DNA of 64,000 bases from an uncultured Shewanella sp. (GCF_947497935.1 NZ_CANMIO010000004.1:248001-312000); one strand, 5' to 3'; counted from the first letter of the stretch, positions 17,537 to 27,511 are shown. The notes: generated by a model from the letters alone, not told the origin. Translations and numbers: made by a program.

Positions 17537-18268
17537 ATGAGAGTGCCAAGAATTTACCAACAATCGCCACTTGCTATCGGCCAATCAGTTCCTTTAGATG
17601 ATGAAGCTGCTGGCCATGTGGGCCGCGTGCTTAGAATGTCTGTGGGCGAACAGGTTAGCCTTTTCAATGGTGACGGCAACGATTACTTAGCCGAGATCAT
17701 TAGCGCCAGTAAGAAAAACGTCGAAGTTAAGGTCCTCTCATGTGAGGCAAATAATAGCGAATCACCACTTAATTTACATTTAGGGCAAGTGATTTCTCGC
17801 GGCGACAGAATGGATTTCACCATTCAAAAATCAGTTGAGCTGGGCGTAAACACCATTACGCCTCTATTTTCTGAGCGCTGTGGTGTCAAATTAACTGGCG
17901 AGCGTTTAGAGAAAAAAATTCAGCAATGGCAAAAGATTGTGATTAGCGCCTGTGAGCAGTCTGGTCGCAGCGTGGTGCCAGTTGTTCGCCCAGCGATGCA
18001 ACTGAGCGATTGGTGCGCAGAAGCGTCTGACGCGGTCAAACTGAACTTGCACCCACGCGCCTCTCACGGCGTAAACGGCCTAACCTTGCCTAATAACAGA
18101 GTGAGGCTAGTTATCGGTCCAGAGGGAGGATTATCCTCGGCCGAAATCGCCATGACCGAAGAGCACCTGTTTACCGACGTATTACTCGGGCCACGTGTGC
18201 TACGTACCGAAACCGCCGCACTCACCACCATTAGTGCCCTGCAGCTAAAATTTGGCGACATCGGCTAA
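17537..18268 (+). CDS. rsmE: 16S rRNA (uracil-1498-N3)-methyltransferase
   Basis: A 243-residue SPOUT-type RNA methyltransferase that modifies U1498 of 16S rRNA in the small subunit, using S-adenosylmethionine. The N-terminal PUA-like domain begins 'MRVPRIY'. The knotted SAM site is shown by '[14 protein letters not shown]' (about residues 190-203) and '[14 protein letters not shown]' near the C-terminus. The frame is open further upstream, but ATG 17537 gives the normal family N-terminus. It sits between endA and gshB, a common gammaproteobacterial arrangement. Confidence 0.95.
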   Translation: MRVPRIYQQSPLAIGQSVPLDDEAAGHVGRVLRMSVGEQVSLFNGDGNDYLAEIISASKKNVEVKVLSCEANNSESPLNLHLGQVISRGDRMDFTIQKSVELGVNTITPLFSERCGVKLTGERLEKKIQQWQKIVISACEQSGRSVVPVVRPAMQLSDWCAEASDAVKLNLHPRASHGVNGLTLPNNRVRLVIGPEGGLSSAEIAMTEEHLFTDVLLGPRVLRTETAALTTISALQLKFGDIG

Positions 18269-18387
18269 ATGGGCAAACATTGGCGACTATGGCTTAGCTT
18301 TAAAGTTTATCTCTTATAAACTAGAAATTAGCCATTATCGCCCCCATGTTGACCCTTGACACGAATATAAGATAAGGAAACCGCTCC

Positions 18388-19341
18388 ATGATTAAACTCG
18401 GCATCGTGATGGATCCCATCAGCGACATCAACATCAAGAAAGATTCTAGCTTTGCAATGTTAATGGCAGCGCAATCCCGTGGTTACCAGCTGTTCTACAT
18501 GGAAATGAGCGATCTCGCACTGGTTAATGGCCAGCCGATGGCGACCATGCGAGGCTTAACCGTGAAAGACGATCCACAGCAGTGGTATCAACTTGAAGAG
18601 GCGGTTGATACGCCTCTTGCCGAGCTTGATGTGATCTTAATGCGTAAGGATCCGCCTTTTGACACCGAATTTATCTATGCGACCTATATGCTTGAGCGCG
18701 CAGAAGAGCAAGGTGTGCTAATCGTTAACAAACCACAGAGCCTACGTGATGCCAACGAAAAGTTGTTTACCGCTTGGTTCTCAGAGTTCACCCCAGAAAC
18801 TATCGTCACTCGAGATGAAAAGCGTATTCGAGCTTTTCACCAAGAAAAGGGCGACATCATACTTAAGCCACTCGATGGTATGGGCGGCACACTGATTTTC
18901 AGAATGAAGGCCGGCGATCCCAATACAGGCGTGATCATCGAAACCTTAACCGAATACGGTCAGCGCTATGCGATGGCACAAGCCTTTATTCCCGATATCA
19001 CCTCCGGTGACAAACGCATCTTAGTGGTCGATGGCGAACCCGTTCCCTACTCGTTAGCGCGTATTCCGCAAAATGGCGAGACTCGTGGCAACTTAGCCGC
19101 CGGTGGTCGTGGGGTTGCGCAGCCGTTATCTGAGTCAGACTGGCATATCGCTCGCACCATTGGCCCTGAGCTTAAGAAGCGCGGCCTTATCTTTGTCGGC
19201 CTAGATGTCATCGGTGATAAGCTTACCGAAATTAACGTTACCAGCCCGACCTGCATTAAAGAAATTGAAGCAGCCTTCGATGTCGATATCACGGGCATGT
19301 TAATGGATGCTATCGAAGTACGTATCAACAAGTCATCTTAG
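18388..19341 (+). CDS. gshB: Glutathione synthetase
   Basis: A 317-residue ATP-grasp ligase that joins glycine to gamma-glutamylcysteine to give glutathione in the cytoplasm. Recognisable pieces are the N-terminal 'KLGIVMDPISDINIKKDSS', the substrate-binding 'LMRKDPPFDTEFIYATY', the ATP-grasp 'DIILKPLDGMGG' and the C-terminal 'INVTSPTCIKEIE'. Length is normal. A good GATAAGGA lies upstream of the ATG. An alkaline phosphatase gene follows after 14 bp, so read-through is likely although the functions are unrelated. Confidence 0.97.
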   Translation: MIKLGIVMDPISDINIKKDSSFAMLMAAQSRGYQLFYMEMSDLALVNGQPMATMRGLTVKDDPQQWYQLEEAVDTPLAELDVILMRKDPPFDTEFIYATYMLERAEEQGVLIVNKPQSLRDANEKLFTAWFSEFTPETIVTRDEKRIRAFHQEKGDIILKPLDGMGGTLIFRMKAGDPNTGVIIETLTEYGQRYAMAQAFIPDITSGDKRILVVDGEPVPYSLARIPQNGETRGNLAAGGRGVAQPLSESDWHIARTIGPELKKRGLIFVGLDVIGDKLTEINVTSPTCIKEIEAAFDVDITGMLMDAIEVRINKSS

Positions 19342-19355
19342 CCAAAGGATTCGGC

Positions 19356-20660
19356 ATGAACTTAAAGAGAACATTCACTTGGGCACTTTGTGCCCTCGTT
19401 ATGTTACCCCTATCTGTATCGGCCAACGTCGATATTCATGAGACACCATCACGCCCTAAAAACATGATTATCATGATTGGTGACGGTATGGGGCCGGCCT
19501 ACACCAGTGCTTATCGTTATTACCAAGATAACCCCGATACCGAAGAGATAGAGCAGACTGTTTTTGATAGGCTGTTAGTGGGCATGGCGTCGACCTACCC
19601 GGCAAGGAAGAGTGGCTATGTTACCGACTCGGCCGCATCAGCTACCGCACTGGCAACCGGCGTCAAAAGTTATAATGGCGCCATCTCAGTCGATGTAGAT
19701 AAGCGCCCGCTTACAACCATAATGCAGATGGCTAAAGCCCGCGGCATGGCGACGGGTGTAGCCGTAACTTCTCAAGTTAATCATGCGACCCCTGCGGCCT
19801 TTCTTACCCATAACGAGAGCCGTCGCAACTACGATGAAATAGCACAAAGCTATCTTAACTCCGATGCCGATGTGCTCCTTGGCGGAGGCCAAAAGTACTT
19901 CCCTGAAGATCTGCTTAAGCAGTTTACAGCCAAGGGCTACCAGCATATTGAGCAACTGAGTCAACTCGATAGTTTGACCCAAGGCAAGGCCTTAGGCCTG
20001 TTTGCCGAGGTGCAATTACCTTGGGTTATCGATCAGCAAGACTCGACTCAATTAAGCGTGCTAACCCAAAAAGCTCTCGATTTGTTATCTCAAAATGACA
20101 AGGGCTTCGTGCTTTTAGTCGAAGGTAGCTTGATTGATTGGGCTGGTCACAATAATGATATCGCCACGGCCATGGCAGAGATGCACGGCTTCGCTAATGC
20201 AATTGAGGTGGTCGAGCAGTATGTACGAGCCAATCCTGACACCTTGATGGTGGTGACCGCCGACCACAATACTGGTGGACTCTCAATCGGTGCCAACGGT
20301 GAGTATGCTTGGGATACGGCGTTACTTAAAGGCATTCAAGCAAGCCCAACGAGTATCGCCGAGCAAGCTATCGCCATCGACGATTGGCAGACATTAGTGA
20401 GTCAGCAGCTAGGTTTTGAACTTAAAGCTGAAGAGCTACTGAGTCTTAGCAACGCCAGAATGCAAGGAAAAGTCGCGTTAGATACTGCCTTAAAGCTGCT
20501 TATCGATAACCGCAGCTTTACCGGCTGGACCACCAGCGGCCACACCGGTGGTGATGTGCAGGTGTTTGCAGCAGGGCCTGCAGCCGATCTATTTAAGGGT
20601 AATCAAGACAATACCGATATCGCAGAGAAGATGATAAGCCTGCTACCTAGGGTGAATTAG
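19356..20660 (+). CDS. Alkaline phosphatase, periplasmic
   Basis: A 434-residue PhoA-superfamily phosphomonoesterase. The first 23 residues are a signal peptide ending 'SVSANV', so it is exported. 'IIMIGDGMGPAYTSA' provides the first metal-binding Asp. The catalytic Ser lies in 'YVTDSAASATALATG' (about residues 88-102). Later metal ligands are in 'LLVEGSLIDWAGHNND', 'VVTADHNTGG' and 'SGHTGGDVQVFA'. The protein is shorter than the classical E. coli enzyme. No Pho-box was identified upstream; the gene sits 14 bp behind gshB and ends in a strong terminator at 20680. The substrate range is unknown. Confidence 0.93.
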   Translation: MNLKRTFTWALCALVMLPLSVSANVDIHETPSRPKNMIIMIGDGMGPAYTSAYRYYQDNPDTEEIEQTVFDRLLVGMASTYPARKSGYVTDSAASATALATGVKSYNGAISVDVDKRPLTTIMQMAKARGMATGVAVTSQVNHATPAAFLTHNESRRNYDEIAQSYLNSDADVLLGGGQKYFPEDLLKQFTAKGYQHIEQLSQLDSLTQGKALGLFAEVQLPWVIDQQDSTQLSVLTQKALDLLSQNDKGFVLLVEGSLIDWAGHNNDIATAMAEMHGFANAIEVVEQYVRANPDTLMVVTADHNTGGLSIGANGEYAWDTALLKGIQASPTSIAEQAIAIDDWQTLVSQQLGFELKAEELLSLSNARMQGKVALDTALKLLIDNRSFTGWTTSGHTGGDVQVFAAGPAADLFKGNQDNTDIAEKMISLLPRVN

Positions 20661-20679
20661 TCTCTCGACTAAGATATAA

Positions 20680-20725
20680 AGGCCGCCACGACGCCATGGT
20701 ATTAGGCATCGTGGCGGCCTTTTTA
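20680..20725 (+). terminator. Strong intrinsic terminator after alkaline phosphatase
   Basis: A 15-bp GC-rich stem with one G-T pair (left arm 20681-20695, right arm 20705-20719) followed by five T. It closes the gshB-phosphatase unit. Confidence 0.9.
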
Positions 20726-20745
20726 TTGGCAAATGCTCAGAACTA

Positions 20746-20960
20746 ACATTCCCAAACGATTACGATATATATGGGGATGGTCAGTTAAATCCGCATTCCA
20801 AAACGGTTACGGTATATGTGGGGGTGGCCAGTTAAATTCGTATTCAAAATACGGTTACGGTATATGTTGGGGTGGCCAGTCAAATTCGTATTCAAAATAC
20901 GGTTACGGTATATATGAGAACGGCCAGTTAAGTTCGCATTCCAAAGTCGTTGCGGTATAA
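20746..20960. repeat. 48-bp tandem repeat array ahead of rsmC
   Basis: Four and a bit imperfect copies of a 48-bp unit. The core CGGTTACGGTATAT starts at 20804, 20852 and 20900, with diverged copies at 20757 (CGATTACGATAT) and 20948 (CGTTGCGGTATA). Steps are 47, 48, 48 and 48 bp. Each unit also holds 'TGGCCAGTTAAATTCG'. The last copy ends in GGTATAAT, a good -10 element for rsmC. A 75-codon frame crosses the array and would encode a 16-residue repeat, but the 47-bp first step breaks the periodicity and no ribosome-binding site is seen, so I treat the array as non-coding. The copies look like an amplification of the promoter segment. Confidence 0.8.
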
Positions 20961-20962
20961 TT
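20953..20962 (+). promoter_or_regulatory. Likely -10 region of rsmC
   Basis: GGTATAATTG at the end of the last 48-bp repeat contains a perfect TATAAT. It lies about 35 bp before the rsmC ATG. The -35 match is weak. Confidence 0.5.
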
Positions 20963-20993
20963 GCAGCTAATTAAAAGTCGACCTTGAATACAC

Positions 20994-22022
20994 ATGCTAA
21001 CCAACGCTTCGCAAGTCCTCCTCAGAAACAGTGATTTAGTTAAAGACCAATCGGTATTAGTGCTCAACTATGAAAGTGATCACCTGCCAAAAGAGTTGTT
21101 AGCTACCGCCAGCAGCGTCTGTGGATTAGCATTAGACTATCATCACCATCTGCAGATGCAGCCCTATGCCAGTGCAGATCTACAACTGTATTTTGGCCAT
21201 CAGTTGCCAACCGATGATCTGTTTGACTCTGTGATCGTTTATTTCCCAAAGGCAAAGGCGTTAGCACCTTATCTATTTAACCTCGCGGCCAAGCACTTAA
21301 AACCTCAAGGCCAACTTGTTGTTGTCGGTGAAAATAAGGGCGGGATTAAGTCACTTCCTAAGCAACTGCCTAGCTATTTTGATAAAGCCTTTAAAGTCGA
21401 TAATGCCCGTCACTGCATCGTGTTTACCAGTGAGCTAAATTCGCCTGCTCCAGAGTTAAAACTCAAGGACTGGCTCAGTCGCTACCAACTCGATACTCCT
21501 CAAGGGCAAATAACTATTTGTAATTTGGTCGGTGTATTTAGTGAGAAGAAGCTCGATGAAGGCACCCAATTACTACTCGCTAATTTACCAAAAATGAGCG
21601 GTAATGTGCTCGATTTTGGCTGCGGTGCAGGCGTTATCACCGCCGCTTTACTCAAGGCTCAACCTGAACTCAAGCTTGAGTGTGTCGATATCAATGCTAT
21701 GGCACTCGCCTCTTGCGAGCTAACCCTAGAAGCGAATGGATTTAAGGCTAAGGTCTTTGCATCCGATGGCCTAACGCAAACATCTCTGCGCTATGACGGT
21801 ATTATTTCAAATCCACCGTTTCATGACGGCTTAGCAAGCACCACGAATATTGCGACGACTTTCGTGAAAGACAGTGCCGATAACTTAAAAGCCGGTGGTA
21901 TTTTCCATATTGTGGCCAATCGTCACCTGCCCTACTCTGACACCATTGCCGAAAACTTCGGTTCAGTAAACGTGGCAGCCGAAAATAACAAATATAAGAT
22001 CTATTCCAACATAAAATCTTAA
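20994..22022 (+). CDS. rsmC: 16S rRNA (guanine-1207-N2)-methyltransferase
   Basis: A 342-residue SAM-dependent methyltransferase that methylates G1207 of 16S rRNA. It has the two-part RsmC layout: a degenerate N-terminal methyltransferase-like half (about residues 1-165) and a catalytic C-terminal half with '[17 protein letters not shown]' as the SAM-binding motif and '[12 protein letters not shown]' as the catalytic NPPF motif (about residues 258-269). Length equals that of the family. The gene is preceded by the 48-bp repeat array, which ends in its likely -10 box. Confidence 0.96.
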   Translation: MLTNASQVLLRNSDLVKDQSVLVLNYESDHLPKELLATASSVCGLALDYHHHLQMQPYASADLQLYFGHQLPTDDLFDSVIVYFPKAKALAPYLFNLAAKHLKPQGQLVVVGENKGGIKSLPKQLPSYFDKAFKVDNARHCIVFTSELNSPAPELKLKDWLSRYQLDTPQGQITICNLVGVFSEKKLDEGTQLLLANLPKMSGNVLDFGCGAGVITAALLKAQPELKLECVDINAMALASCELTLEANGFKAKVFASDGLTQTSLRYDGIISNPPFHDGLASTTNIATTFVKDSADNLKAGGIFHIVANRHLPYSDTIAENFGSVNVAAENNKYKIYSNIKS

Positions 22023-22202
22023 ACCAGCCTCACATCGCCTCTAAGTCCAGGATTATCCCATCAATTCTGTGACTTAGAGCATCCCCCCACCGCCTTTTAT
22101 TCACACTATTCACCTTAGACACTTTTTAACCAAGCTCTTATGTGGTTATACTCGTTGAGCAGTCTCTTAAAATAATAAAAATAATAAAAATATGGGGTTT
22201 TT

Positions 22203-23867
22203 ATGTTGCGCCCAGAGCTCATTGAGTTTAGTCAAGATAACCAAAAAGCCGAATTAAAGATCGTTCCCAACCTCCATGGGCCGATAACTGAAGATGACTT
22301 ACTGCAATTATTAGCACTAGCAGAGTTTTCTAGTCTCTGTCCCTTACACGCGGTTATTACTCAAGCCGTCATTCAAGTTAACCAGTTGCATCCTCAAGAT
22401 GATGGCAAAGTTGAACTATTTTTTGAAATAGCTGAAAGACGTGACGCCGAAATAAGCTTCGAGATCTCCTGCGACAAGATGCAAGCGACTATGGCGTTGA
22501 CCGCAGCGTTTGGGGGCAAAGATTTAGGCCTTAGAGATATACTGCAAAACCTCAAGCTACAGCGCATCAGCATGGGGCTGAGCAAACCAAAAATAGAAGC
22601 CTTATTAGCCCAGTTTTCTACCCTGTCACCCGGCGCAAAATGCCACAGTGTCATCGCCAATGGCCGGGCAGCGGTGAATGGCACGCCAGCCAAGCTTGAA
22701 AGAAAAGTGTCCCTAGCAAGGGAGCGATTATTACAGCCGCAAAAGAACAGTGATGGCACAGTCGATATGCGTAATCTTGGTGCAGTCATCATGGTCAAAC
22801 CTGGCAACATACTGATTGAGAAGCACCCAGCGACTCAAGGCGTCAACGGCTATAACGTCTATGGTGAAACGCTTATTGCAAAACCGGGGAAAGATCTTAA
22901 GTTCACCGCAGGCAACGGCACTGAATTTTCGGCACATAACCCCAATCAACTCATCGCAACGGTGGCAGGCCAACCAGTAGAAACCCCATCGGGAATGCAG
23001 GTCGATGATGTTTTACAGATAAAGAATGTCGATGTGGGTTATGGTCACGTCGATTTTAAAGGCAGCGTACTGATCACCGGTGATGTCGGTGAAGGCATGG
23101 TAGTTAAGAGTGCTGGCGACATTACTGTGATGGGCTTTGTCGATTCCGCGACCCTTGAGGCCAAAGGCGACATTACAGTCAGTAAGGGGGTCATTGGCCG
23201 CCAACTGAAAAACCTCAGCCTATCGACTAAGTTAGTCGCCCAAGGTCAGATCAGCGCGCAATTCGTGCAGTACTCCCAACTTAAGGCTAAGGGCAATATT
23301 TTAGTGACTAAGCAGCTACTGCATAGTCACACTCAGACTCAACAACAATTAATCGTCAGTGATTCCAGCGCTCGCCGAGGCGATCTTGTTGGCGGTAAAG
23401 CAGAGGCCAGTAAAGGCATAAAGGCTGTCGCTATCGGCGCAACTGCCGACACCAAAACCGAACTCTTCTGCGCCATGGAACTGGGCGAATTAAAGCAGCA
23501 ACTCAAGCAGCTAGACCAAAGCATTAAGTCCATGGTTGTTGTAGGCTTAAATATCGAGGCTCAACTCAGAAAACTTCCTCCTAAAGAGCAGTGGCAAGGA
23601 GATGCCATGATGGTTGAGCAGGTGAAAGTCATGCTCGATGAGAAGCGCCGTACGGCGATGTTCCGCGCCCAAGAGGAACTTGAATTTGAGGCGTTAAAGC
23701 TAGAGATAGAGGGCTACTATAAACACTACTGTATTGATGCGCTCAAGCATGTTTTCTCCAATGTAGAGCTCCATATCGGAAGCGCATTTCAACGCACTCA
23801 AAGAGAACATGGTCCCTGCCAGATCAGATACGAAAATCAAGAGATCTGCTTCGATTACAGCCATTAG
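22203..23867 (+). CDS. DUF342 / FapA-family protein
   Basis: A 554-residue soluble protein of the FapA (formerly DUF342) family. The N-terminal part (about residues 1-185) is alpha/beta; the centre (about 190-400) is a run of short beta strands with recurring glycine and 'GDITV' motifs ('VLITGDVGEGMVVKSAGDITVMG', split by turns), as in a beta-helix; the C-terminal 120 residues are helical with a likely coiled coil ('ELKQQLKQLDQSIKSM'). Members have been linked to polymer-forming or surface-associated functions, but the biochemical role is unclear. The gene stands alone between rsmC and the membrane protease. Confidence 0.8.
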   Translation: MLRPELIEFSQDNQKAELKIVPNLHGPITEDDLLQLLALAEFSSLCPLHAVITQAVIQVNQLHPQDDGKVELFFEIAERRDAEISFEISCDKMQATMALTAAFGGKDLGLRDILQNLKLQRISMGLSKPKIEALLAQFSTLSPGAKCHSVIANGRAAVNGTPAKLERKVSLARERLLQPQKNSDGTVDMRNLGAVIMVKPGNILIEKHPATQGVNGYNVYGETLIAKPGKDLKFTAGNGTEFSAHNPNQLIATVAGQPVETPSGMQVDDVLQIKNVDVGYGHVDFKGSVLITGDVGEGMVVKSAGDITVMGFVDSATLEAKGDITVSKGVIGRQLKNLSLSTKLVAQGQISAQFVQYSQLKAKGNILVTKQLLHSHTQTQQQLIVSDSSARRGDLVGGKAEASKGIKAVAIGATADTKTELFCAMELGELKQQLKQLDQSIKSMVVVGLNIEAQLRKLPPKEQWQGDAMMVEQVKVMLDEKRRTAMFRAQEELEFEALKLEIEGYYKHYCIDALKHVFSNVELHIGSAFQRTQREHGPCQIRYENQEICFDYSH

Positions 23868-23980
23868 CGAGTGGTTACGCCCTATTTCAGGGTAATTAAA
23901 CAACTTTCAAGCGCTTCTAGCTTTCCTTGCACAAGGCATTCACGGCATAATTAGTCCACTTTTATCCTTTGAGTTATCAC

Positions 23981-25105
23981 GTGGAATTATTGAAAATCGA
24001 TTGCCTTGGCAAGCCCTTACGCTTAGAGGGTTCTCTTGCTGGTTGGCAACAACTATTTTGGGGCGATAGCTTAGTCTCCGTTATTCAAGCAAGCCCAAAT
24101 AATGAAGGCCTAAAGAGCCATGATTTTGAGTTATCGATTCAAGATCCAGTTTTAGCGCAAGCAGGCGATGCAGAACTCCCACCGTTAAAGACCATTAAGA
24201 TCACTCTTGAAACCGATCTCCAGTGGCAACCCTTTATCATTGATTATCGTCTACTGAAAGATGATGAAGTGGTCACCACAGGGCAACGCACCACCAAAGA
24301 CATTGAACGCCAAACACCAACGACTCCGATTGCCGAAAAGCGCCAATTTAGTATGGTTGGCCTAGCATCACTTGGCTTTAAGCTTTTAAAGAGCGCCAAG
24401 GTCATTAAGGTGCTGCTAGCTGGCGCGAGTGTCGCCGCCTACTCTTGGTTATTCTCATTCCAATTTGCACTCGCGCTTATCGCCTGTTTGGTGTTTCATG
24501 AGTATGGCCATATTAGGGCGATGAAGTACTTCGGTATGAAAACTAAAGGGATCTACTTAATCCCCTTTATGGGGGGGCTCGCCTTAAGTGATGAGAAGAT
24601 TAACACCCGCTGGCAAGATGTCGTGATCTCGATTATGGGGCCAACCTTTGGCCTATTTATGTCGCTAGCCTCTCTTGTGGCCTACTGGATTACGGGCAAT
24701 ATTTTCTTCGCCGGCTTAGCCACCTTCAACGCTCTGCTGAATCTGTTTAACCTACTGCCAATCCTGCCCCTAGATGGTGGACATATACTCAAGAGCATTA
24801 GCTTCTCGATGAACAGCATGATGGGGTTAGTTGCCTGTATTCTTGGCGCCGCTGTGGGTGTGTATATCAGTTATTCGCTAGGACTTGCTCTACTAGGCTT
24901 TTTGCTGCTTATTGGTAGTGCGGAGATTGTGTTTGAGTGGAAGACACGCCATCAAAGTCATCTGTTACCACTGGATCGATATGGCCAGATATTCTCTGCA
25001 GTCTGGTACTTCTTAACCGTTGGCGCCCTTATCGGTATCATCTGGTACTTTGCGGCAAGTGGTGATGAGATGCTCGCCTTACCACTAGAGATCTTAAAGA
25101 GCTAA
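23981..25105 (+). CDS. M50-family (site-2-protease-like) membrane metalloprotease
   Basis: A protein of about 374 residues with a soluble N-terminal domain (about 1-110), then six or so membrane helices. The zinc motif HEYGH is at residues 173-177, and the third ligand is in 'ILPLDGGH' (Asp265), the arrangement of M50 intramembrane proteases. These enzymes cut within or near the membrane; the substrate here is unknown. The start is uncertain: TTG 23969 is in frame, but GTG 23981 with GAG just upstream gives a more natural N-terminus. No PDZ domain is present, unlike RseP. An intrinsic terminator follows at 25125. Confidence 0.85.
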   Translation: MELLKIDCLGKPLRLEGSLAGWQQLFWGDSLVSVIQASPNNEGLKSHDFELSIQDPVLAQAGDAELPPLKTIKITLETDLQWQPFIIDYRLLKDDEVVTTGQRTTKDIERQTPTTPIAEKRQFSMVGLASLGFKLLKSAKVIKVLLAGASVAAYSWLFSFQFALALIACLVFHEYGHIRAMKYFGMKTKGIYLIPFMGGLALSDEKINTRWQDVVISIMGPTFGLFMSLASLVAYWITGNIFFAGLATFNALLNLFNLLPILPLDGGHILKSISFSMNSMMGLVACILGAAVGVYISYSLGLALLGFLLLIGSAEIVFEWKTRHQSHLLPLDRYGQIFSAVWYFLTVGALIGIIWYFAASGDEMLALPLEILKS

Positions 25106-25124
25106 TCGCTGCGATTCAGGCAAT

Positions 25125-25153
25125 AAAAAAGGGCATTAATTAATGCCCTTTTT
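25125..25153. terminator. Bidirectional intrinsic terminator
   Basis: A perfect inverted repeat GGGCATTAATTAATGCCC with A-run before and T-run after, placed between the convergent membrane protease and S9 peptidase genes. Confidence 0.88.
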
Positions 25154-25181
25154 ACTGCTTAAAATCAACTGAAGCTAATGG

Positions 25182-27095
25182 CTAATCGCCAATATGCTTA
25201 TCTAAAAAGTTAAGTATGGTCTTGTTAGCTTCGATGATATTTTCTTCTTTATAAAAGCCATGACCTTCTTTATCTTTCACTAGCCACTCGTAGGGATGGC
25301 CTTTTTTATCCATCGCCTCTTTCAAGGCTAACGCATGTTCAAAATGAGCACGTTGATCGTCTTCACCATGAATGATTAATACTGGTGCTTTTAGCTTATC
25401 GAGATTATGTACCGGAGACTGGGCTATCAGATCGGCTGTACCTTTGCCTAAGGTCTCATCTAGGTAAGCACCTCCCCACGTGAGCTCTTTAATATCCCCT
25501 TCGCTATAGAGCATCTCTAAGTCGTAAACTCCCACATAACCGATAGCACACTTAAAGGCGTCAGGCTTACGTATCGCGCTTTGTAGCGCCGAATAGCCGC
25601 CAAAGCTGGCGCCAAATATACAAACTCTATCTTTGTCTGCGATACCTTGCTGGATAGCATATTGAGTCGCGAGTAGAATATCGTCTTGAATCTTTGTGCC
25701 CCAATGACCGTAACCCGCTTCTTCAAAGTTTTTACCATAGCCCGCCGAGCCACGAAAGTTGACTTGCACCACCGCATAACCAGCACTTGCTAACAGCTGC
25801 ACTTGAGAATTATAACCCCAGTAATCACGGGCATGCGGGCCACCATGGGGTAGCACGACAGTAGGTAAGTTTTCACTTTTACCCACAGGCAGAGTCAATA
25901 AACCATTCAGCACTAGACCATCTGGGGTTTTAATTCGAAAAGGCTCCGTTGCTGCTAGTTGCGTTTTATCAACCCACTTAGCACTACTGAGTAAAAACTT
26001 AGCGCTCATGTTTTCAGTATCAAACAGATAAAACTCACCTGGATTTTTGTCACCAGAAACATGCACCACGGCTAAACGGCCATCGCGCGTCATACTGGTA
26101 ATGGCCACGCTGTCACCATTAAACGCACCCGCTAATGCCTTATGTAATTTAGCTTCCTCTAAGTCTGGCTCGATAAAAAGATAGGTTGGATAGTCTTCAT
26201 CCATTCTAAGACCATAAACCCCATTGAGACTCGAAGAGATAGGATAGGTTGGATCGGCTATATCACTTTGATAAAGTAGAGTTTCTTTTCCCGTCGCGAG
26301 ATCATACTTAAAGAGGCCTTTTGGCTTACCATCAACACTTTTTAGTGCATAAACACCTTGGTTGTCTTGAGTAAATCGAATAGGAGAAAACTCCCCCTCA
26401 AACTCTTCGCCAAATGGTTGCCAATCTTGGTTTTTACCCTTTGAGTAAAAGAGTTTAGCGTTATAATTCTTATCGATTCCCGCAACAAATCTGGGATTAC
26501 CATCGTTGTCGACTAAAAACTGACTATAGGCAATCGGTGCCTTTTTAATGCGTTTTTCGCGACCATTGTAGACGTTTAAACGCACCACACTCGGACGGAT
26601 ATCGCTGCGCCTATCCATAAGCTGTTTACGGATCAAAATATGCTTGTTGTCGCCATCTAGGTTATCTAATAAAAATCCAGCGTAGCCAGCAAGTACAACT
26701 CCACCTTTAGAGCGATAACCAAAAATCATTTTGCGCTTACGGCCATCGTAGTTAACGCCAAAAATTTCGCCATAACTTAATGGCAGCTCTAATGCGCCCC
26801 TTACCTGCTCAAGCTGAACAATCACTCGCTCATCGTTAACCCAGAAATAGTCACCGGCCTGATCACGCTCCCCGCCATTAAGGGTGTAGGTCACCTCAAA
26901 ACTGTCGGTCTCTAAAAATGCTAATGTCTTACGACCTTCATCATTTACCAGTACCGCAAGATGCTTACCATCGGGAGAAATTTTTACATTATAAAACTCT
27001 CGGTGCTTAGAGAGGTCCTCAACAGAAATAGCCAAAGCGCTGCAGCTGAGCATTGCAACGCTTACGCTGGCAATCATCCTTTTTATCAATTTCAT
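25182..27095 (-). CDS. S9-family prolyl-oligopeptidase-type peptidase, exported
   Basis: A 637-residue serine peptidase. Residues 1-22 are a signal peptide ('VSVAMLSCSALA'). A beta-propeller region (about 25-370) is followed by an alpha/beta-hydrolase domain. The catalytic Ser is in 'FGASFGGYSAL' (about residue 495), Asp in 'IHGEDDQRAHF' (about 577) and His in 'KEGHGFYKEEN' (about 610). This is the acylaminoacyl- or dipeptidyl-peptidase type common in marine gammaproteobacteria, probably degrading oligopeptides in the periplasm. It is monocistronic, with the terminator at 25125. Confidence 0.93.
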   Translation of the reverse strand: MKLIKRMIASVSVAMLSCSALAISVEDLSKHREFYNVKISPDGKHLAVLVNDEGRKTLAFLETDSFEVTYTLNGGERDQAGDYFWVNDERVIVQLEQVRGALELPLSYGEIFGVNYDGRKRKMIFGYRSKGGVVLAGYAGFLLDNLDGDNKHILIRKQLMDRRSDIRPSVVRLNVYNGREKRIKKAPIAYSQFLVDNDGNPRFVAGIDKNYNAKLFYSKGKNQDWQPFGEEFEGEFSPIRFTQDNQGVYALKSVDGKPKGLFKYDLATGKETLLYQSDIADPTYPISSSLNGVYGLRMDEDYPTYLFIEPDLEEAKLHKALAGAFNGDSVAITSMTRDGRLAVVHVSGDKNPGEFYLFDTENMSAKFLLSSAKWVDKTQLAATEPFRIKTPDGLVLNGLLTLPVGKSENLPTVVLPHGGPHARDYWGYNSQVQLLASAGYAVVQVNFRGSAGYGKNFEEAGYGHWGTKIQDDILLATQYAIQQGIADKDRVCIFGASFGGYSALQSAIRKPDAFKCAIGYVGVYDLEMLYSEGDIKELTWGGAYLDETLGKGTADLIAQSPVHNLDKLKAPVLIIHGEDDQRAHFEHALALKEAMDKKGHPYEWLVKDKEGHGFYKEENIIEANKTILNFLDKHIGD

Positions 27096-27471
27096 TTAAA
27101 TATCCTTTTATCCATCTGGCACACGCAAAACAAACCACCAATCCGATAACAATTTTACAACCAAGGAGAAACAAATCAACTGATTTACGCTCAACTTAAA
27201 CTTACTAAACCACAGATTTATATTAGAAAAATAGGTTTTCCTAATATTTAGTATTAACTCAATTCTATAAAAAAAACGGCTTATGCCGGTTTTTCATTTA
27301 TCACGCTCAAAACAAGATCTGGCATGTGATGCGCCATATATAAACCATAAAGCAAATTGGGAGACTGATGAATAGAGGCTAATAAACTGATAAAAAAGGG
27401 AACAAAGGGAACAAAGGGAAATGTAAATTCGGAGTGAAGTGCGCTAAGCCTAGCATAGCCAAATTACAGGC
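27096..27471. other. Intergenic region with hairpin and short repeat
   Basis: No gene seen. It holds the promoter of the S9 peptidase, a terminator-like hairpin at 27273-27295 (AACGGC / GCCGGTT then T-run), and three tandem copies of GGGAACAAA at about 27398-27420. Confidence 0.5.
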
Positions 27472-27473
27472 AT

Positions 27474-27503
27474 AAAAAAACCTGCTCGATGGCAGGTTGC
27501 TTT
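27474..27503 (-). terminator. Intrinsic terminator of tRNA-Leu
   Basis: Read on the minus strand: AACCTGCC, loop, GGCAGGTT-type stem followed by seven T. It begins about ten bases after the tRNA 3' end. Confidence 0.85.
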
Positions 27504-27511
27504 GTTGATAA

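Noticed and set aside
20733..20960. 75-codon open frame with a 16-residue repeat ('NGYGICGGGQLNSYSK'-like)
   Set aside because: The repeat comes from the 48-bp DNA unit, which happens to be divisible by three. The first step is 47 bp, there is no ribosome-binding site, and the last unit is a promoter, so I treat it as non-coding.
20746..20960. CRISPR array
   Set aside because: Repeats are directly adjacent and imperfect, with no unique spacers of constant length, and no cas genes are present.
22394..22810. 138-codon minus-strand frame inside the FapA-like gene
   Set aside because: It is the antisense shadow of a conserved coding region, with no ribosome-binding site.
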